Assembly (NCBI GenBank): GCA_946902875.1
Contig: OX336340.1
Location: 18,181,566-18,245,565 of the forward strand
Reading direction: 5' to 3'
Source of the DNA: Nematopogon swammerdamellus
Taxonomy: Eukaryota; Arthropoda; Insecta; Lepidoptera; Adelidae
Length of the DNA stretch: 64,000 bases
Shown: one piece after another, positions 9,665 through 21,010 of the stretch
Layout of the letters: each line of letters starts with the position of its first letter
How positions within the stretch are numbered: position 1 is the stretch's first letter
The notes under the pieces: model-generated
The model's database searches: none
What the model saw: only the letters and a program-made list of their open reading frames with translations
Told to the model about the DNA's origin: nothing
Made by a program: the position numbers and the translations under genes

Positions 9665-10490
9665 TTAGGGAAGGATATTTCCAACTTACAACTAACAGTT
9701 TCCACTGCTGAAGCGCCCTATAAAGAAGGTGACTCTGAAGTGATATAACAAATCTTCGTAATTGCGTTAGTGCGGAGGAGCCATTCTTCATTACGGAATT
9801 ATCGGTAACGATGAGCCATAAAATATAATATCGATAGCTACGTGACCAATTACTTCCTCTACTTTCCTTCCTATAGACACCGCTCACTCGAAACGCGAAA
9901 CAGATCCGGTGGAACCTTGTCAACTTATTTCATTATTGCACTCAATAACAATCACTACGCGGCGTGCTTACGCTTGCTTTACAAAGGTTGTAGTGGCGAA
10001 TATACGCTTTTAGATGTGATCAAAGTCGCAGCCTACAAGCGACTACGACGTCGTTAGAGCCTTATAGAAATGCGGTTATGATAACTGAAACTAGGGCCGG
10101 TACTGCGGTGAAGGTAAACATCGGCATAAGGAAACTTTAGTGATTTTGAAATGAAGGCATCTTTATAAACCCTTTTGATTGTACTACTTATTGAAAATAG
10201 TTAGTTATTTACAATTATTTTCACGTTGTTCTATTCCTCTTCTGGTATTATGTTGTTTTAGTTTTAGAATTTTTTTCTCGTTGTTGTGAGTGTTGTTTTG
10301 AATGATTTAGTTTAGTTTACGGATCCCGAAAGTGTTGTGTGCAATGTTGATTGACAAATTTACCTATGGAACGAAATAAGCATTTTGTACCGTACAATAC
10401 TGTAATATTAATTAGTTTATTGTATTAATTTAAATTAATTATAAATATAAATTGTGATGTTCTGACAATAAAATACAGGTAAGTAATACA
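9665..10490. other. No gene recognised
   Basis: Unique DNA with no coding frame that resembles a known family. Confidence 0.45.
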
Positions 10491-10492
10491 AA

Positions 10493-11020
10493 AAGCCGTC
10501 AAATGCGAGTCGAACTAGTGTGGAGAGGGTTCCGTACCATTCCGGTTTCCGTGAGAACTTTAAGACTTAGGATTTTCGTTTATGTTTTTCTGTAAACTAT
10601 AAGAGAGGCCCTATATTTCAATATTTTATTTTTATTTTAGACCACCTAGTTTCGGAGATGAGCGAGGGGTGGATGCTCGATTTTCGTAGATTTACTTTAA
10701 TGAAATTATATATTTTAAAGCATATTTAATAAGTGGGAACACCAAGCGTTAAAATTATAAAAACAAACAAATATTTTTTAAACGAGTCCTTTCTAGTGAT
10801 TATGTCACATGTTGCACTTGAAAAATATTTTAACTATCGAATTTATCCCCCAAAATTGACCCCCAAAATCTAAGTTCGTTCATTTACGCTATACGTCCGT
10901 GATGGGGTCATCAAACTCTACATATATTATGTACCAATTGCAACTTTATTCGCCTAGTAGAGTCGGAGAAAATAAGGTGTGACAGACAGACATGAGAGTG
11001 AAAGTTGAACGAAAGTATTA
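10493..11020 (-). repeat. REP-E copy, reverse orientation (diverged)
   Basis: Starts 'aaaaagccgtcaaatgcgag' with 'ggttccgtaccattccg' and 'gtgagaactttaagac', closely like 41412-41520. It continues through 'tacgctatacgtccgtgat' to 'gtgacagacagacatga'. Beyond 11020 the sequence is AT-rich and unassigned. Confidence 0.65.
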
Positions 11021-11384
11021 CTTTTTACTTTTTTTACTTTACCTTTGCAAATCCTACACAAGTAGATTCATATATGGTTAATAGCAACTTTGTTTATCTA
11101 TTTACAACCATTTTTTAGCAAAGTTTCGTCATACGGTTCGGCGGTCTCAGCTTGAACCACCATTTTTTGGTCAAATTGGTTTTGCGAACAATTTTGTGAC
11201 GAATAAAATCATTTCTTTCTTTCAAATTTTTTTATAAAGTCGAATGGCCCAATTTGTAAAAAAAATAAAATTAAAATAGGTGGTGTAAAAGCGGCGGGTT
11301 TGCGGCGTAGGTTACGAAGTCTAGCGGACTCATTATGTAGGACCAAATCCTCCAATATAATTCATCAGAGGCATATAGTACCGC

Positions 11385-11685
11385 ATTCAGTGGATACTTC
11401 TATTAAGAAAATTGCAGTGATTCTACAAACCTGTTACAAAATCCAAGGCATATTGAGAATAGTCAAGGACTAGATTCCACTGCAGGCTCCGGGGGTATAC
11501 AAAATACCGTGGGTGGCGCTATATCGGACAAATGAATCGGAGTGTTCAGACATGAGTCTCACATCAGGGAGATGAAGAACGAGTTTCACAAGTCGGCCAT
11601 CTGTAAGCATGCTCTGGACAGTGGCACCAATCATTGGATTGGATTCGACCGAGGTTATCGCAGTAGAACAAATAGTTCAATGGGT
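11385..11685 (+). pseudogene. Penelope-like element, GIY-YIG endonuclease remnant
   Basis: Three plus-strand frames spliced by eye give the C-terminal endonuclease region of a Penelope-like retroelement. The pieces are 'KIAVILQTCYKIQ', 'PLQAPGVYKIPW', then 'RYIGQMNRSVQT', then 'FHKSAICKHALDSG' and 'TEVIAVEQIV'. The pair 'GVYKIP' and 'YIGQ' is the GIY-YIG motif of nucleases that nick DNA for insertion of the element. At least two frameshifts and a stop separate the pieces. The reverse-transcriptase part was not found upstream. The assignment rests on the order of motifs, not on an alignment. Confidence 0.65.
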
Positions 11686-11689
11686 TCGC

Positions 11690-12480
11690 TGGGTTCCCCT
11701 TCTTGTGTATCAGCTGGGCCGAAGCTCTCTTCCAGCAAGAAGGCATTGAACCGGAGGAATATAAGCGTTTGAATAGGCGGCTGAGGACTGGCGCCAATTC
11801 CAGAGCACAATTTTTCAAGACGATCGCCGGCTACAATTCGAAATATCTAACTCACGTAGTGTTTTATAGACGACTCTGGGTTGGAACCTAATAATTTGCA
11901 ATCATATCCGCGTGATCCGCAACGGGGTAATGAATGGGGTTGGCGCTCAGGTCGTTCACGTTTGAATTAGATGCGAAAAGGCGTGCAAAGATATTTGCCT
12001 TTTCCTTCGCGAGTACAGCGAAGCCGAGCCATCTGGACGTTCCAGGGAAGGTGTAGCACGACGGCAGAAATAACGAACAATGGATTTGGCGAGAGACTAG
12101 AAGACGAAGATCTAGCATCGACGTTGAGCTCTTGTCTGCTCTCAACAGACCTGTTCTGCATCAATTTCCTATAATCCTGCTTCTTAGTGTCAATAGTAAG
12201 CATGCATTGACGGACGAACTTAGGCTTATGGCCACTGCCGATGGGAACGTCGGAGGAAGGGATGAAGAAATTCATACCCTGGGCGATCACATCGACGACC
12301 GATTAGGTACATAGGGATGGATCTGGAGAAGAGAAGCAAACGTCGTGCCAAGGTATGCTGCCAGAAAGGAACGGAAGTCATCCCATTGTGCTGACCGGTA
12401 GTGCCAAACTGTCCGCGTACTACATTCACGTGCTTCCGTGAAGTGTACAGTAGGCACACTTCACGGAACGTAGAAGGCAA
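11690..12480 (-). pseudogene. LINE ORF2 (non-LTR retrotransposon), decayed, minus strand
   Basis: Overlapping minus-strand frames reproduce the segment between the endonuclease and reverse transcriptase of a lepidopteran LINE. From 12290 downward come 'VIAQGMNFFIPSSDVPIG', then 'AKEKANIFARLFASNS', and then 'VLKNCALELAPVLSRLF' with 'SCWKRASAQLIHKKGNP' at the start of the reverse-transcriptase domain. The frames change several times. It stops at 'ANPLNY', where it abuts the Penelope remnant. The catalytic YADD part is absent. Probably of the Jockey or CR1 group; the clade is not certain. Confidence 0.8.
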
Positions 12481-12840
12481 TGGTTGGAGTTTACGAGGGG
12501 AGCCTCAACCCTCACCCTGTAACCATATATAATTTGCGGTTTCCTCGACTTGTAATCGCAAGTATCGCAGTACGCGGTACTAATCGTCTTCAGTGCGGCG
12601 CGCCGCGCATACGTTCTCGACTAAGGCGGGAAATAAGAGCATTGTCACGTAGTCGCATAGGCCGAACCGGTCGTCGCGATACGTCGGGATACACCGATAA
12701 ATATTTATTGTACAAATATTATGGCACCGCTTCGGGGGCTTAGGACTAACTGTTATAGCGGCCCCGCAAGCCCGACCCACCCCACCGCTCCACCCTCTGA
12801 TGGCCCAATTTCAATCATACCTCGGACGAAATATTTATTT
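12481..12840. other. No gene; unique CpG-rich DNA
   Basis: 12560-12790 is GC-rich with many CpG dinucleotides and no repeat partner in the window. The short frames on both strands look like chance. Confidence 0.4.
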
Positions 12841-12844
12841 AATG

Positions 12845-12910
12845 TATTTTTTCGTCGAGCATCCGACCGGTGAAAGGTCGCGAGTTCCAATCTCGCCGGA
12901 CGTATCTCTG
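12845..12910 (+). repeat. tRNA-derived SINE fragment (family 1 type tail)
   Basis: Contains 'gcgagttccaatctcgcc', a degenerate B box, and then 'ggacgtatctct', resembling the tail junction of the copies at 3775-3870 and 37968-38085. Confidence 0.5.
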
Positions 12911-13960
12911 GCGTGTATAGATTTTATTACTGGATTTCAGTCCGCTCTCGGTTTTTTTTTTCAATTTACTTACTGATATAAAATACATTTTGACTATTGA
13001 GTGAATACCAACCACGAGTCTGAGCTCCTAAAATATTATTTTAAGGTTACATATCAAATTTGTTTACAGGGAAAATAACAGCCCACGTAAATATCCGAAT
13101 GCCCGTATAGGCGCCGTCGGACTACACCTTTGCGTTTGTCTGGCGCGCGCCATATGTAAAATGTAAAAAAACATTATAGTTGAAACGGTCAAATCTTTAA
13201 AATTTAACATTTTAAATATTTAACTAAATGTGTAGGTATATTTTCAAGGTTTAAAGCACACATACAACCAATAAAGTCACATAAATCTAGATTAGTAAAT
13301 AATTTAAAGTTACTTAACTCAATATTTTGGCTAGTTCACGGTTCCAGTCAGAGATTGTTCAGTGTCGGTTTATCCATCGAACTTCTATGTAAATAAAACA
13401 ACATTAACTGCAATTAATTAATTATATTCTATGAATCAAACACAATCAAGTTATCAGCTTGGTTTTCTTTTCGATTTCAGTACATTAAAAACATTTATAA
13501 ACATTTTCAACCAATTTTCACTCAGTCATGCGGCTTTCAGGATCATCCGGAGTAAACATACTTACATACACAATATCGTATAGGCGTGCTATGTTCGTGG
13601 AAGGGACGCGCTGGTGACAGATGATATTTTGATACAAGCTAAAGCTTTTAATCGACAAGCATAAATAGTAGGTGTGTGTAGCTAAAATAATAAATTTTTA
13701 TGCAGAACCCTATGAACAGAGATGTGGCAACATCGCGGGCCAAGGTTTATTAACATTCAATAATAAGTCATTATAATTTTACCACACGATCATAGAAATA
13801 ACCTAAAGCATAAGTTTTTTTTAAGTCAATGGACACGATACATATCGAAAAAATGCTCTTCGACTCCATAAAGATAGCCCATAAACTTCGAGAGATAGGT
13901 ATGCCAGATAGTTTTTTATGAAAACCACACTTATAAAAGTTCGCCGTTCTGGAGATATAA
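12911..13960. other. No gene recognised
   Basis: AT-rich DNA without supported features. Confidence 0.45.
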
Positions 13961-13962
13961 GT

Positions 13963-14226
13963 ATACATACGTACACACCACACGCCATATCCCGACAATC
14001 GGGGTAAGCAGAGCAATCGGTGTCGTGCACGTAGTAAGTAAGGAAGGCACGAAGGCCCACCTGCTCCATGACTAGGTGGAAAGAACGCGCCAAGGTGAGG
14101 GTGGCTAGCCTGTCGCCCTTATGCACGGAATCTTCTCCTTATCCCTTAGTCGCATTTTATGACATGCACGGGGAGAGATGTAGTGGGACTATTCTTATTA
14201 AGTACCGAGCCCACACAGTAATCCCG
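13963..14226 (-). repeat. REP-A copy
   Basis: Reverse-strand REP-A copy running from 'catacgtacacac' and 'cccgacaatcggggtaagca' to 'agtaccgagcccacac'. The middle of the hairpin segment is shortened compared with 23067-23400. Confidence 0.8.
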
Positions 14227-14540
14227 CTTATCCAAGTGCACACATTCGTTTCTCTCATATTAGCCAACAAACAGCTTTAATATTTATTGAATACTAAACA
14301 AGTCGAGCCAATCATCCATTTTGGTCGTTTGCTAAGCGAATATCGATCATATCGCCTAATCGAATCCACCCCGATTAACCGAAATTAATTAAGTCGTGTA
14401 TTTGTCGTGATTGATGTGGCTAGCGTGTCGGATACCGCGCCGACCGGATATGTAGAGATCACAGAACGTATATAACATTATGAGTATGGAAGAGGCGTGG
14501 CGGTGGGCCAAGACCGCGGGACAGAGTGATCCATTGTCTC
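14227..14540. other. Unique DNA with clustered homeodomain-like sites
   Basis: Contains 'gcctaatcgaat', 'ccgattaacc' and 'attaattaag' within ~80 bases and no repeat relationship. It could be regulatory; this is inference only. Confidence 0.3.
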
Positions 14541-14544
14541 TTTC

Positions 14545-14580
14545 TATCAAATCAAATCAAATCAAAATATATTAATTGCA
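14545..14580. repeat. (CAAAT)n short tandem repeat
   Basis: Several 'caaat' units followed by 'caaaatatattaattgca'. This looks like the reversed 3' tail of another truncated LINE. Confidence 0.8.
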
Positions 14581-14604
14581 CTTGAAATTTTTTTTTTTTG
14601 CAAA

Positions 14605-14734
14605 AGGTACATCTTAACTCCGTAGGCGTTCTCCCCCAGCCAACCTTTCTACCCCATTGGGATCCGTTATCTCTGCCTACCCCTTATTGGTGTCCGTTGT
14701 CTCTGCTTATCCCATTGGAGCTTATCCCTTTTTT
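14605..14734 (-). repeat. REP-F fragment
   Basis: Contains two passes of the reversed 'gggtaggcagagacaacgg' theme found at 23440-23620 and, diverged, at 51650-51735. Confidence 0.5.
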
Positions 14735-15254
14735 CGAATTGTACACTTATTATTTTGATGAAGCTTTTCCCGTTAAAAAGAGAACCATTACAACTCAGAA
14801 ACAAAAAAACTGGTTAGAACCAGAAACAAAAGTACTTAAAGATAAAATAACAGCGTTGGAAGTATTAGGAACAAACATAAAAAGTAAGGAATTCAAAGAA
14901 ACACTAAACAAACTAAAATTGAACTATAGAAACCAATTAAAAACTGACAAAACTAAACATATCAAGAAAAATATTGAAAAAAGTGACAATAAATCAAAAA
15001 CTATTTGGAAAGTTGTGAAAAGAGAAACCGGAAAAGATAGGAAAATCGATAAGGAAAACATTATTTTAAAACTATCAGAAAACACTATGACCAATAACCC
15101 AGATATTATCGCAGAAACTTTCGGCGCTTACTATCAAAGCATACCGAAACTTCTTGTTGACACATTAGGCAAGAAACAAATGGACCCATGTGCGCTATTA
15201 AAACTTGTCATATGCCAGTATCTCACAAAAACCGGTTCAGAGCAGAAGTACTAA
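14735..15254 (+). pseudogene. LINE ORF2 part 1: linker before the reverse transcriptase
   Basis: A lysine-rich linker ('KTIWKVVKRETGKDRK', 'ETFGAYYQSIPKLL') of the type that precedes the fingers of LINE reverse transcriptases. The frame runs into a stop just after 'YLTKTGSEQKY'. The protein continues in another frame from about 15240, so this end marks a frameshift rather than a true terminus. The frame is open upstream of 14735 but that part comes from REP-F DNA, not from the LINE. Confidence 0.75.
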
Positions 15255-16138
15255 CTGAAAAAAACATAGAGAAAATTATCAATTCGTTAAAAAGAAAACC
15301 AACTCAAGATCAAAGTGGTATCTCAGTAGCACTGCTACATAAATCATATAAGCCTATCTTAGGTATTCTGACCTATTTGATAAATCTTTCTTTTGAAACA
15401 GGTACTTTTCCCCGGAAACTGAAATGCGCGAAACTAATACCACTCTATAAAAAAGGAGATAAAGCCTTACCGGAAAACTATAGACCTGTATCCGTGTTGC
15501 CAGTGTTTTCCAAAGTCTTCGAAAAGGCCATGCACAATCAACTGTTACATTTTGTAGAAACAAATAACATCCTTTCACAAAACCAACACGGTTTCAGGCC
15601 CGGAAAATCAACATCATCGGCCACGCATGAATTAACGAAGTCAATTCTCCAGGCACTGGACAAAGGCGATAGTGTAGCGGGTGTGTTTGTCGACTTATCG
15701 AAAGCTTTCGACGTAGTAAACCACAAGTTCCTTCTTCAGAAATTGAAAATTTACGGTGTGGAAGACCAGGCACTGGATTGGTTTCGGTCTTACCTTAACG
15801 ATCGCACTTTTAGAGTAAATGTTGCATCGTCGGACACTAAAAAAGGAGAAATGACCACGGTCATATCAAAGCCGTTTGTGTCTGAGTATGGAGTACCACA
15901 GGGATCCATATTAGCACCGCTATTATTTATTATATTTATAAACGACTTTCCGAAGTACACTACATTAGTTATGTTGTCATACCTTGTGGTGCTCTATGCA
16001 GACGATGCAAATGTTATTGTTACTGACGAAAGTAGAACTAAACTAATAGAAAAAATTAACACAGTTATAAAAGAAATCGGAGCATGGTTTTCGGCAAATG
16101 GTCTAATTCTGAATAGTGGGAAAAACACATTGTGTTAA
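15188..16138 (+). pseudogene. LINE ORF2 part 2: reverse transcriptase domain
   Basis: This would copy LINE RNA into DNA at the target site. In the 316-codon frame the motifs appear in order: 'AKLIPLYKKGD' and 'ENYRPVSVLPVFSKVFEK' (residues ~81-113), 'QHGFRPGKSTSSA' (~133-145), motif A 'FVDLSKAFDVVNH' with catalytic D169, 'YGVPQGSILAPLLF' (~234-247), and motif C 'LYADDANV' with D272 and D273. All three catalytic aspartates are present. It ends at 'LNSGKNTLC' because of one extra A in a run of five at 16121-16125. The missing sequence continues in the next frame as 'THCVNFS'. Confidence 0.9.
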
Positions 16139-16820
16139 TTTTTCAATAACAAGTAAAAACATAAAAGACAATGAAATGTTCATAAAATATAACGATGAAA
16201 TAATCGAATTTGCTGCATCCACGGTATTTTTAGGCTTCTCTGTAGACCAACACCTACGATGGGTTGAGCATATAGACAAAGTATGTGACAAGCTTAGCAA
16301 AGCATGTTACTGTCTGAGGACGCTGTCAAAGTGCTGCGACTTGGACACCCTCAAGAGTGCTTACTCTGGGTACTTCTACTCGATAATGTCATACGGATTA
16401 GAGTTCTGGGGTCACTCGGGGGAGGCTGTGAGGGTGTTCAGGTTGCAGAAAAAAGCGGCTCGGATCATGACGAACGCTGCATGGGATGCTCACTGTGAGC
16501 CCATATTTAAAAGGCTAAAACTCCTAACCATGTACGACGTTTATGTTCTGAAGACTGCGATGTACGTAAGAGACAGACCAAATGAATACCAGTGCCTGAA
16601 CCACAGATACTCCACTAGGCACAGGTCAAACATTCAGCAAATAAAACATAAGACACAAAAACACAAAACTGGTGTACACTTCAATAGTATAAACATTTAT
16701 AACAAACTTCCAGAAGATCTGTGCAACCTGGAAAACAATAAACATTTCAAAACGGGACTAACGAAGTGGCTACACGAAAAGACCTTTTACAATTTAAATT
16801 TCTTTAAAATTTTAATATAA
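16116..16820 (+). pseudogene. LINE ORF2 part 3: thumb and C-terminal domain
   Basis: This continues the reverse transcriptase after the frameshift. The block 'STVFLGFSVDQHLRWVEHI' is the usual 'FLG' motif D/E region. It is followed by 'SIMSYGLEFWG', 'RLQKKAARIMTNA', and the C-terminal 'INIYNKLPEDLCNLENNKHFK', all typical of LINE ORF2 tails. It is in the same frame as part 1, so the two frameshifts cancel each other. It ends at 16820, about 140 bases before the 'tttgac' tail. Confidence 0.88.
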
Positions 16821-16978
16821 TAAATACATTATTGTATGTATATACTCGTACTCTGGACATTACTTTAATTTAGAAATAAGAAATTGACGATTGTTTAATA
16901 TTGAATGTACTGTAATTACTTATGTGTACTAAATATGAAGACAAAATAAATGTTTTGACTTTGACTTTGACTTTGAGT

Positions 16979-17790
16979 GACGTTATATATGTATTATTCA
17001 TATCGTGCTTGCTCAAAAGCCTTTTGATCATAAATTTAGCCTAAAACGTTTGCTATGTCAACATATTGATATATGTCGAGTGCGCACATATTTAGTACAC
17101 GCTCAGCTAATGACATTCCAGTTCCTTCAACAAACTAGACCTTTGTTTCAGGCAACATTTTGCTTGGTTTCTGCGCCCGTACATTTTTAATAAAGCTGAT
17201 AAGGTTCTAAGTGTCAGGGAAGATGCCTAGAAAATGCCAAACACAAATCGTTGACAGGCATTAAAACTCCACCGTATTGTTACTGACAGTTGCTAGATAA
17301 GATTTCGGAGGCAAAAACTAAACTGTAGACGGTGGCGGCGGCGGCGGCGCGCCTGCTTGAAATAAATTGTAATAAAATGTAATAAATATTTTTTTACTTT
17401 TAACATGAAGTGCTCTGATACTTTTGTCTCGCACCTCCCCCCCTTAATGACAAATGAGCAACGTTCAATATGAGGAATTGAGAATAATGTAATGTGCCTG
17501 ATGTGCCTGTTTATTCCTGAGGAGTTATGACTATGACACACACCTTCAGACTCGACAATCGAAAATTAAATTAATAAAATATTGTATTGTCATCGAATTT
17601 GCGTATATTTTCCTACAATTTCATGTCTATAGGATATGAGGAAGTGGAACTGTTTTGAATGTAAAATTTGCCATGAAATGCACACATGTACATGAGAGTC
17701 ACATCCATTTGAAGCTGAATAAATACGTGTAAAAATGCAAAAGGCTCACGTGAAAAAAAAAATCAAACCATCAGCTTCCGTACTCTATTC
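16979..17790. other. No gene; short GGC repeat
   Basis: Ordinary DNA apart from 'ggtggcggcggcggcggcg' at about 17331-17349. Confidence 0.5.
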
Positions 17791-17794
17791 ATTT

Positions 17795-17965
17795 GTCTTT
17801 TCCACAGTCTGTGTGCATCCACTGCTGGACATACGCCTCTGCAATTTTCCTCAATTTCTAGTTACGGAACCACTGGTTTCCGCCCACGTACTTGATGTCG
17901 TCGTCCCACGTGGCGGGTGGTCTTTCCACACTCAGTTTTCCTGTCCAGCGCCGCCGCCAGTGTAG
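17795..17965 (-). mobile_element. RTE-type LINE, C-terminal end of ORF2, minus strand
   Basis: On the minus strand the frame reads 'LSVERPPATWDDDIKYVGG', then 'QWFRN', a stop, and 'IAEAYVQQW'. The pattern of W-x-DD-I followed by 'EAYVQQW' is the C-terminal signature of RTE-like retrotransposons common in moths. It is a short, dead fragment with at least one in-frame stop. Confidence 0.75.
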
Positions 17966-19495
17966 GACACGGTTATGCTAACGGTCGTCGTCTCTTCAGC
18001 TAAAGGTCTTTTCCACACAAGCACATATTTCTTAATTCTCTTGTAGAGATCGCTGCCGTCTCGTCGCGTCGCTCGGTTACGCCGATATTATTTGCCGTGT
18101 CGAGAGCTAATCAAGATGGCTTCCACTGGATTAGTGTAACAAGAGTAAATACAAGATGAGAACAATATTATCCCTATTTGTATCCTGTCGGTTATATTAA
18201 TTCCGGGGAGCTCATTAACTGAGTAAAACGTTAGAAACATGTCTGATAGTTTGTTGTACATTGTTCATTTTGTAAATAAATTATATTATAATTAGAATTA
18301 TTTGCTCTGTATTTCCTACCTTTCTGTTCTTTTCATTAAAAGCATAACCATAAACACGTAACCATTCCGAGATATTTCGGATTGGAAAATAGTGAAAACG
18401 ACATTTAATCGACTTTGGGAGCATAAAACAAAAGAATCCTTCGCCTACACCAGGTGTACACCAGGTGGCGCCCGCCCACCTGGCGTAGGTGAAGGTGTTA
18501 GAAAAAAAAATCATTTTGAAAGATTTTTCCATGAAACTTTATGAACTAACGAATGGATTGTACCTATTTACAGATAAATATTCTAGCTATAAATGACATT
18601 TTTTTATGTATATTACATATTCTGGGTAACAAAATTATTATGTAAATTTGTGTTATGTGAAAATTGCGACCTCTCTCTGATTTTATATTTTTATAAATTT
18701 ATCACGAACGCAAATTGGTGATATAGTATTTTTATCATAAAAAGGAATACATATACAAACCAATCCTACCTTTCTGGTGTATCAGCAGCTCGTGTGTCGC
18801 ACACAATAAAATCTTGAATTCACAAATTTTTTTTTGTCAAAAACTACATTTTCGCACTCACAAGCCATTGCAACATTTGGGCTATTCATTACGTAAATAT
18901 GTGTGTTGGATATATGGAGAGCACATGGTTGGATAGAAAACAAGCTTTTGAGAAACAAGCTTTGACAACAACAACAAACAGGAAAAAGTTGTCAGTATGG
19001 AGTAGGACTTTTCTTCGATTTCTTACGTAAAATGCATCTCAACTCAGTACAAACAAATGTACTCAATAGGTCCGGAATATAATGAAAAAGATAAAAAACA
19101 TCACTTACCGGTCCATTTTTCTGTATTTACGAACAAAACAGCGAATATTCACAAGCACAACACGCGCGCGCACATACAACACGAACTGACAATGACGACA
19201 GATATGAGAATTTTTTTCGTATTCTGACGGCTCGGGACATAGCAAGTTAGTCGTACCGATGTGTAGCTAAATAATTCTACTTTATACTTTGTCTCTGTCA
19301 AATAAACACTCCTAAGGGAGATAGAACGAAAAAAATTCTTTTGTTCAGCCCATGCAGCGGATTGGAGCTCGCCGACAACGTGGCGGTTTATATTGACCGC
19401 TCCATAGCTGACGGAAATAGCGGCTCTTGCGGTTTATATAGACCGCTCCAAAGCCAACGGGTTTGGTCGATTTATTATTAGTGAACATTCAAAAA
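17966..19495. other. Unique DNA; one hairpin
   Basis: No gene supported. 18438-18492 is a near-perfect hairpin ('ccttcgcctacaccaggtg' against 'cacctggcgtaggtgaagg'). 18040-18130 is CpG-rich and unique. Confidence 0.45.
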
Positions 19496-19499
19496 ATAA

Positions 19500-19605
19500 A
19501 TGAAACAGCCATTGGACGAACGGACGGACGGACGGACAGACAGACTGGCAGACGTTGTGGTGTGGGCTTAGTAATAGGCTTCCGTGCGGGGTACGGAAAC
19601 CTAAA
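19500..19605 (-). repeat. REP-E fragment, reverse orientation
   Basis: Contains 'gacggacggacggacagac' and 'agtaataggcttccgtgcgg', the reverse of the start of the copy at 50242-50523. Confidence 0.75.
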
Positions 19606-19705
19606 ATCTATTTAATTTTTTTTTATCTTGTACATATAGTATGATTTTATATTTATATGATATTTAGTATTTTATCTTACATTTTCTCAGGTCACAGCTC
19701 GACAT

Positions 19706-19739
19706 GTATGTAAGTAAACTATAATATAGTTTACTTACA
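19706..19739. other. Perfect palindrome
   Basis: 'atgtaagtaaactata' is followed directly, with minimal loop, by its inverse. A pure-AT-rich cruciform or transcribed hairpin; no known family. Confidence 0.9.
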
Positions 19740-19781
19740 TATTATGGAAGTACATATACAAAATATAAAGAAAAGGAACCT

Positions 19782-20015
19782 TTGAATTTTAATTTGAACC
19801 AAATGAGACAAGTAACACTGGAAACAAGGCATCGCATTAACAACAACTACAGGGAAGACATTTCCCATTTTCTATTAACAGAACGACTCGAAAGATTGCG
19901 AACAGAGGCAAGAATAAGACCAGCCATTATCGAAGTAAATTGCAATTATATTCACATTCAGTCTGACTCAGTAACCACGTTTGGCGAGCTCCTAAATCCC
20001 GGCGCTCCAGTTTGA
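19782..20015 (+). other. Unrecognised open frame, 77 codons
   Basis: The frame starts at the ATG at 19782 and encodes a charged, asparagine- and arginine-rich peptide ('LNQMRQVTLETRHRINNN', 'RLERLRTEARIRPAIIEV'). It has no repeat partner in the window, lacks a recognised domain, and shows no clear splice sites. Its composition is more protein-like than the shadow frames around it, but I cannot support a function. It may be chance or the remnant of a gene or element. Confidence 0.2.
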
Positions 20016-20615
20016 AGTAATCGGGAATTCCGCCGACGCACATATTATCATCTTTTAAAGCGAAAACCTTTTTATAGTACCATGTTTCACGCATTCCCGC
20101 TCGTATTGTGCACTGTGCATTGGGTTGTGCTGTGAGATATTGAGTGAGACAGGGTTCTAAAACTGCTCCTTTAATTTATAATCCAAGGGAAAGATAGTCT
20201 ATTGAAGTGGAGATCCTTCTGTGAAACTTTGTCATTTGCACTAGCTTTCTCCGCGCTCATCAGAGCTACGGAGGTGATCGCTGCATGCGGCGATTCCGCT
20301 TGCATATGACAAGGTACTACAAGTGGAACTCCAGTTTGTTACGTAAGCGTATTATGCGAAGTGCCTCCCACACCTCTCGTGCATACGATCTGCTCAGAGG
20401 CTTGGAGCCCCCCGCCGCGCCGCCGGAATGACAAGGAATAAGTGTTCGCTCTGTGATCTTCGAATTGAGAGTAACTGCTGAGTAGGTCGGTTCACTGGCT
20501 CGAAATGAGATTTTGTAGTAGCGCGTCTCGCTTACCGGTTAAACACAAGGCGGGAATATTGTCAATTACTTTAACTGTGAATTTCTATGGAAGGTTATTT
20601 TGCTTCAACTATTTA

Positions 20616-20624
20616 TTTATGTAT

Positions 20625-20663
<39 letters not shown>
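20616..20663. repeat. (TTTA)n microsatellite
   Basis: About eleven nearly perfect 'ttta' units. Confidence 0.95.
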
Positions 20664-20689
20664 TTGTTCATGATTATAACACTACATTG

Positions 20690-20815
20690 CGAAACGTGGT
20701 GGTCGGTGTTGTGTTGTAATTTACCAGAGTTCTTGCAGCACAACACCGATTACTCTGCTTACCCCGATTGTCGGGATATAGCGTGTGTGATATGTATGTA
20801 TGTATGATTGTAATC
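20690..20815 (+). repeat. REP-A copy, 3' part only
   Basis: Begins 'gcgaaacgtggtggtcggtg' and ends 'gatatgtatgtatgtatg'. It includes the conserved hairpin 'gtgttgtgctg' / 'cagcacaacac' in slightly altered form. Confidence 0.85.
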
Positions 20816-20865
20816 AAATAAAGTTACCGTACCAAATTTGATATCTACATTATTACCACGCCATT

Positions 20866-21010
20866 TTTTTAGATAGATAGAAATATTTTATGTCTCCAAA
20901 AACACTTTTCAGAAACAAGCTCGATGTATAACTAACGTGCGGGGCAAAGGCGAACTTATCCCTTGTAGATATTTCTTCCAGCCAACCTTTGGATGTTTGA
21001 GGAAGAGTCA
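20866..21010 (-). mobile_element. LINE-T 3' untranslated region, minus strand
   Basis: Starts with the reversed tail 'agatagatagaaatatttta'. It contains 'caaaggcgaacttatccctt' and 'ccagccaacctttggatgtt', the reverse of LINE-T 3' UTR sequence. The coding end is not present. Confidence 0.65.

Larger units (their letters stand above)
14735..16978 (+). mobile_element. Non-LTR retrotransposon (LINE), 5'-truncated, near-intact ORF2
   Basis: The element begins inside the linker between endonuclease and reverse transcriptase ('TYYFDEAFPVKK'). It contains the full reverse-transcriptase domain and C-terminal tail, and ends in a 3' tail of 'tttgac' units at 16957-16978. It has no endonuclease. Two single-base frameshifts break ORF2 (about 15240 and in the A-run at 16121-16125). 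Otherwise the reading frames are long and well conserved, so it is not ancient. Group: Jockey/CR1-like by its motifs. Confidence 0.88.
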
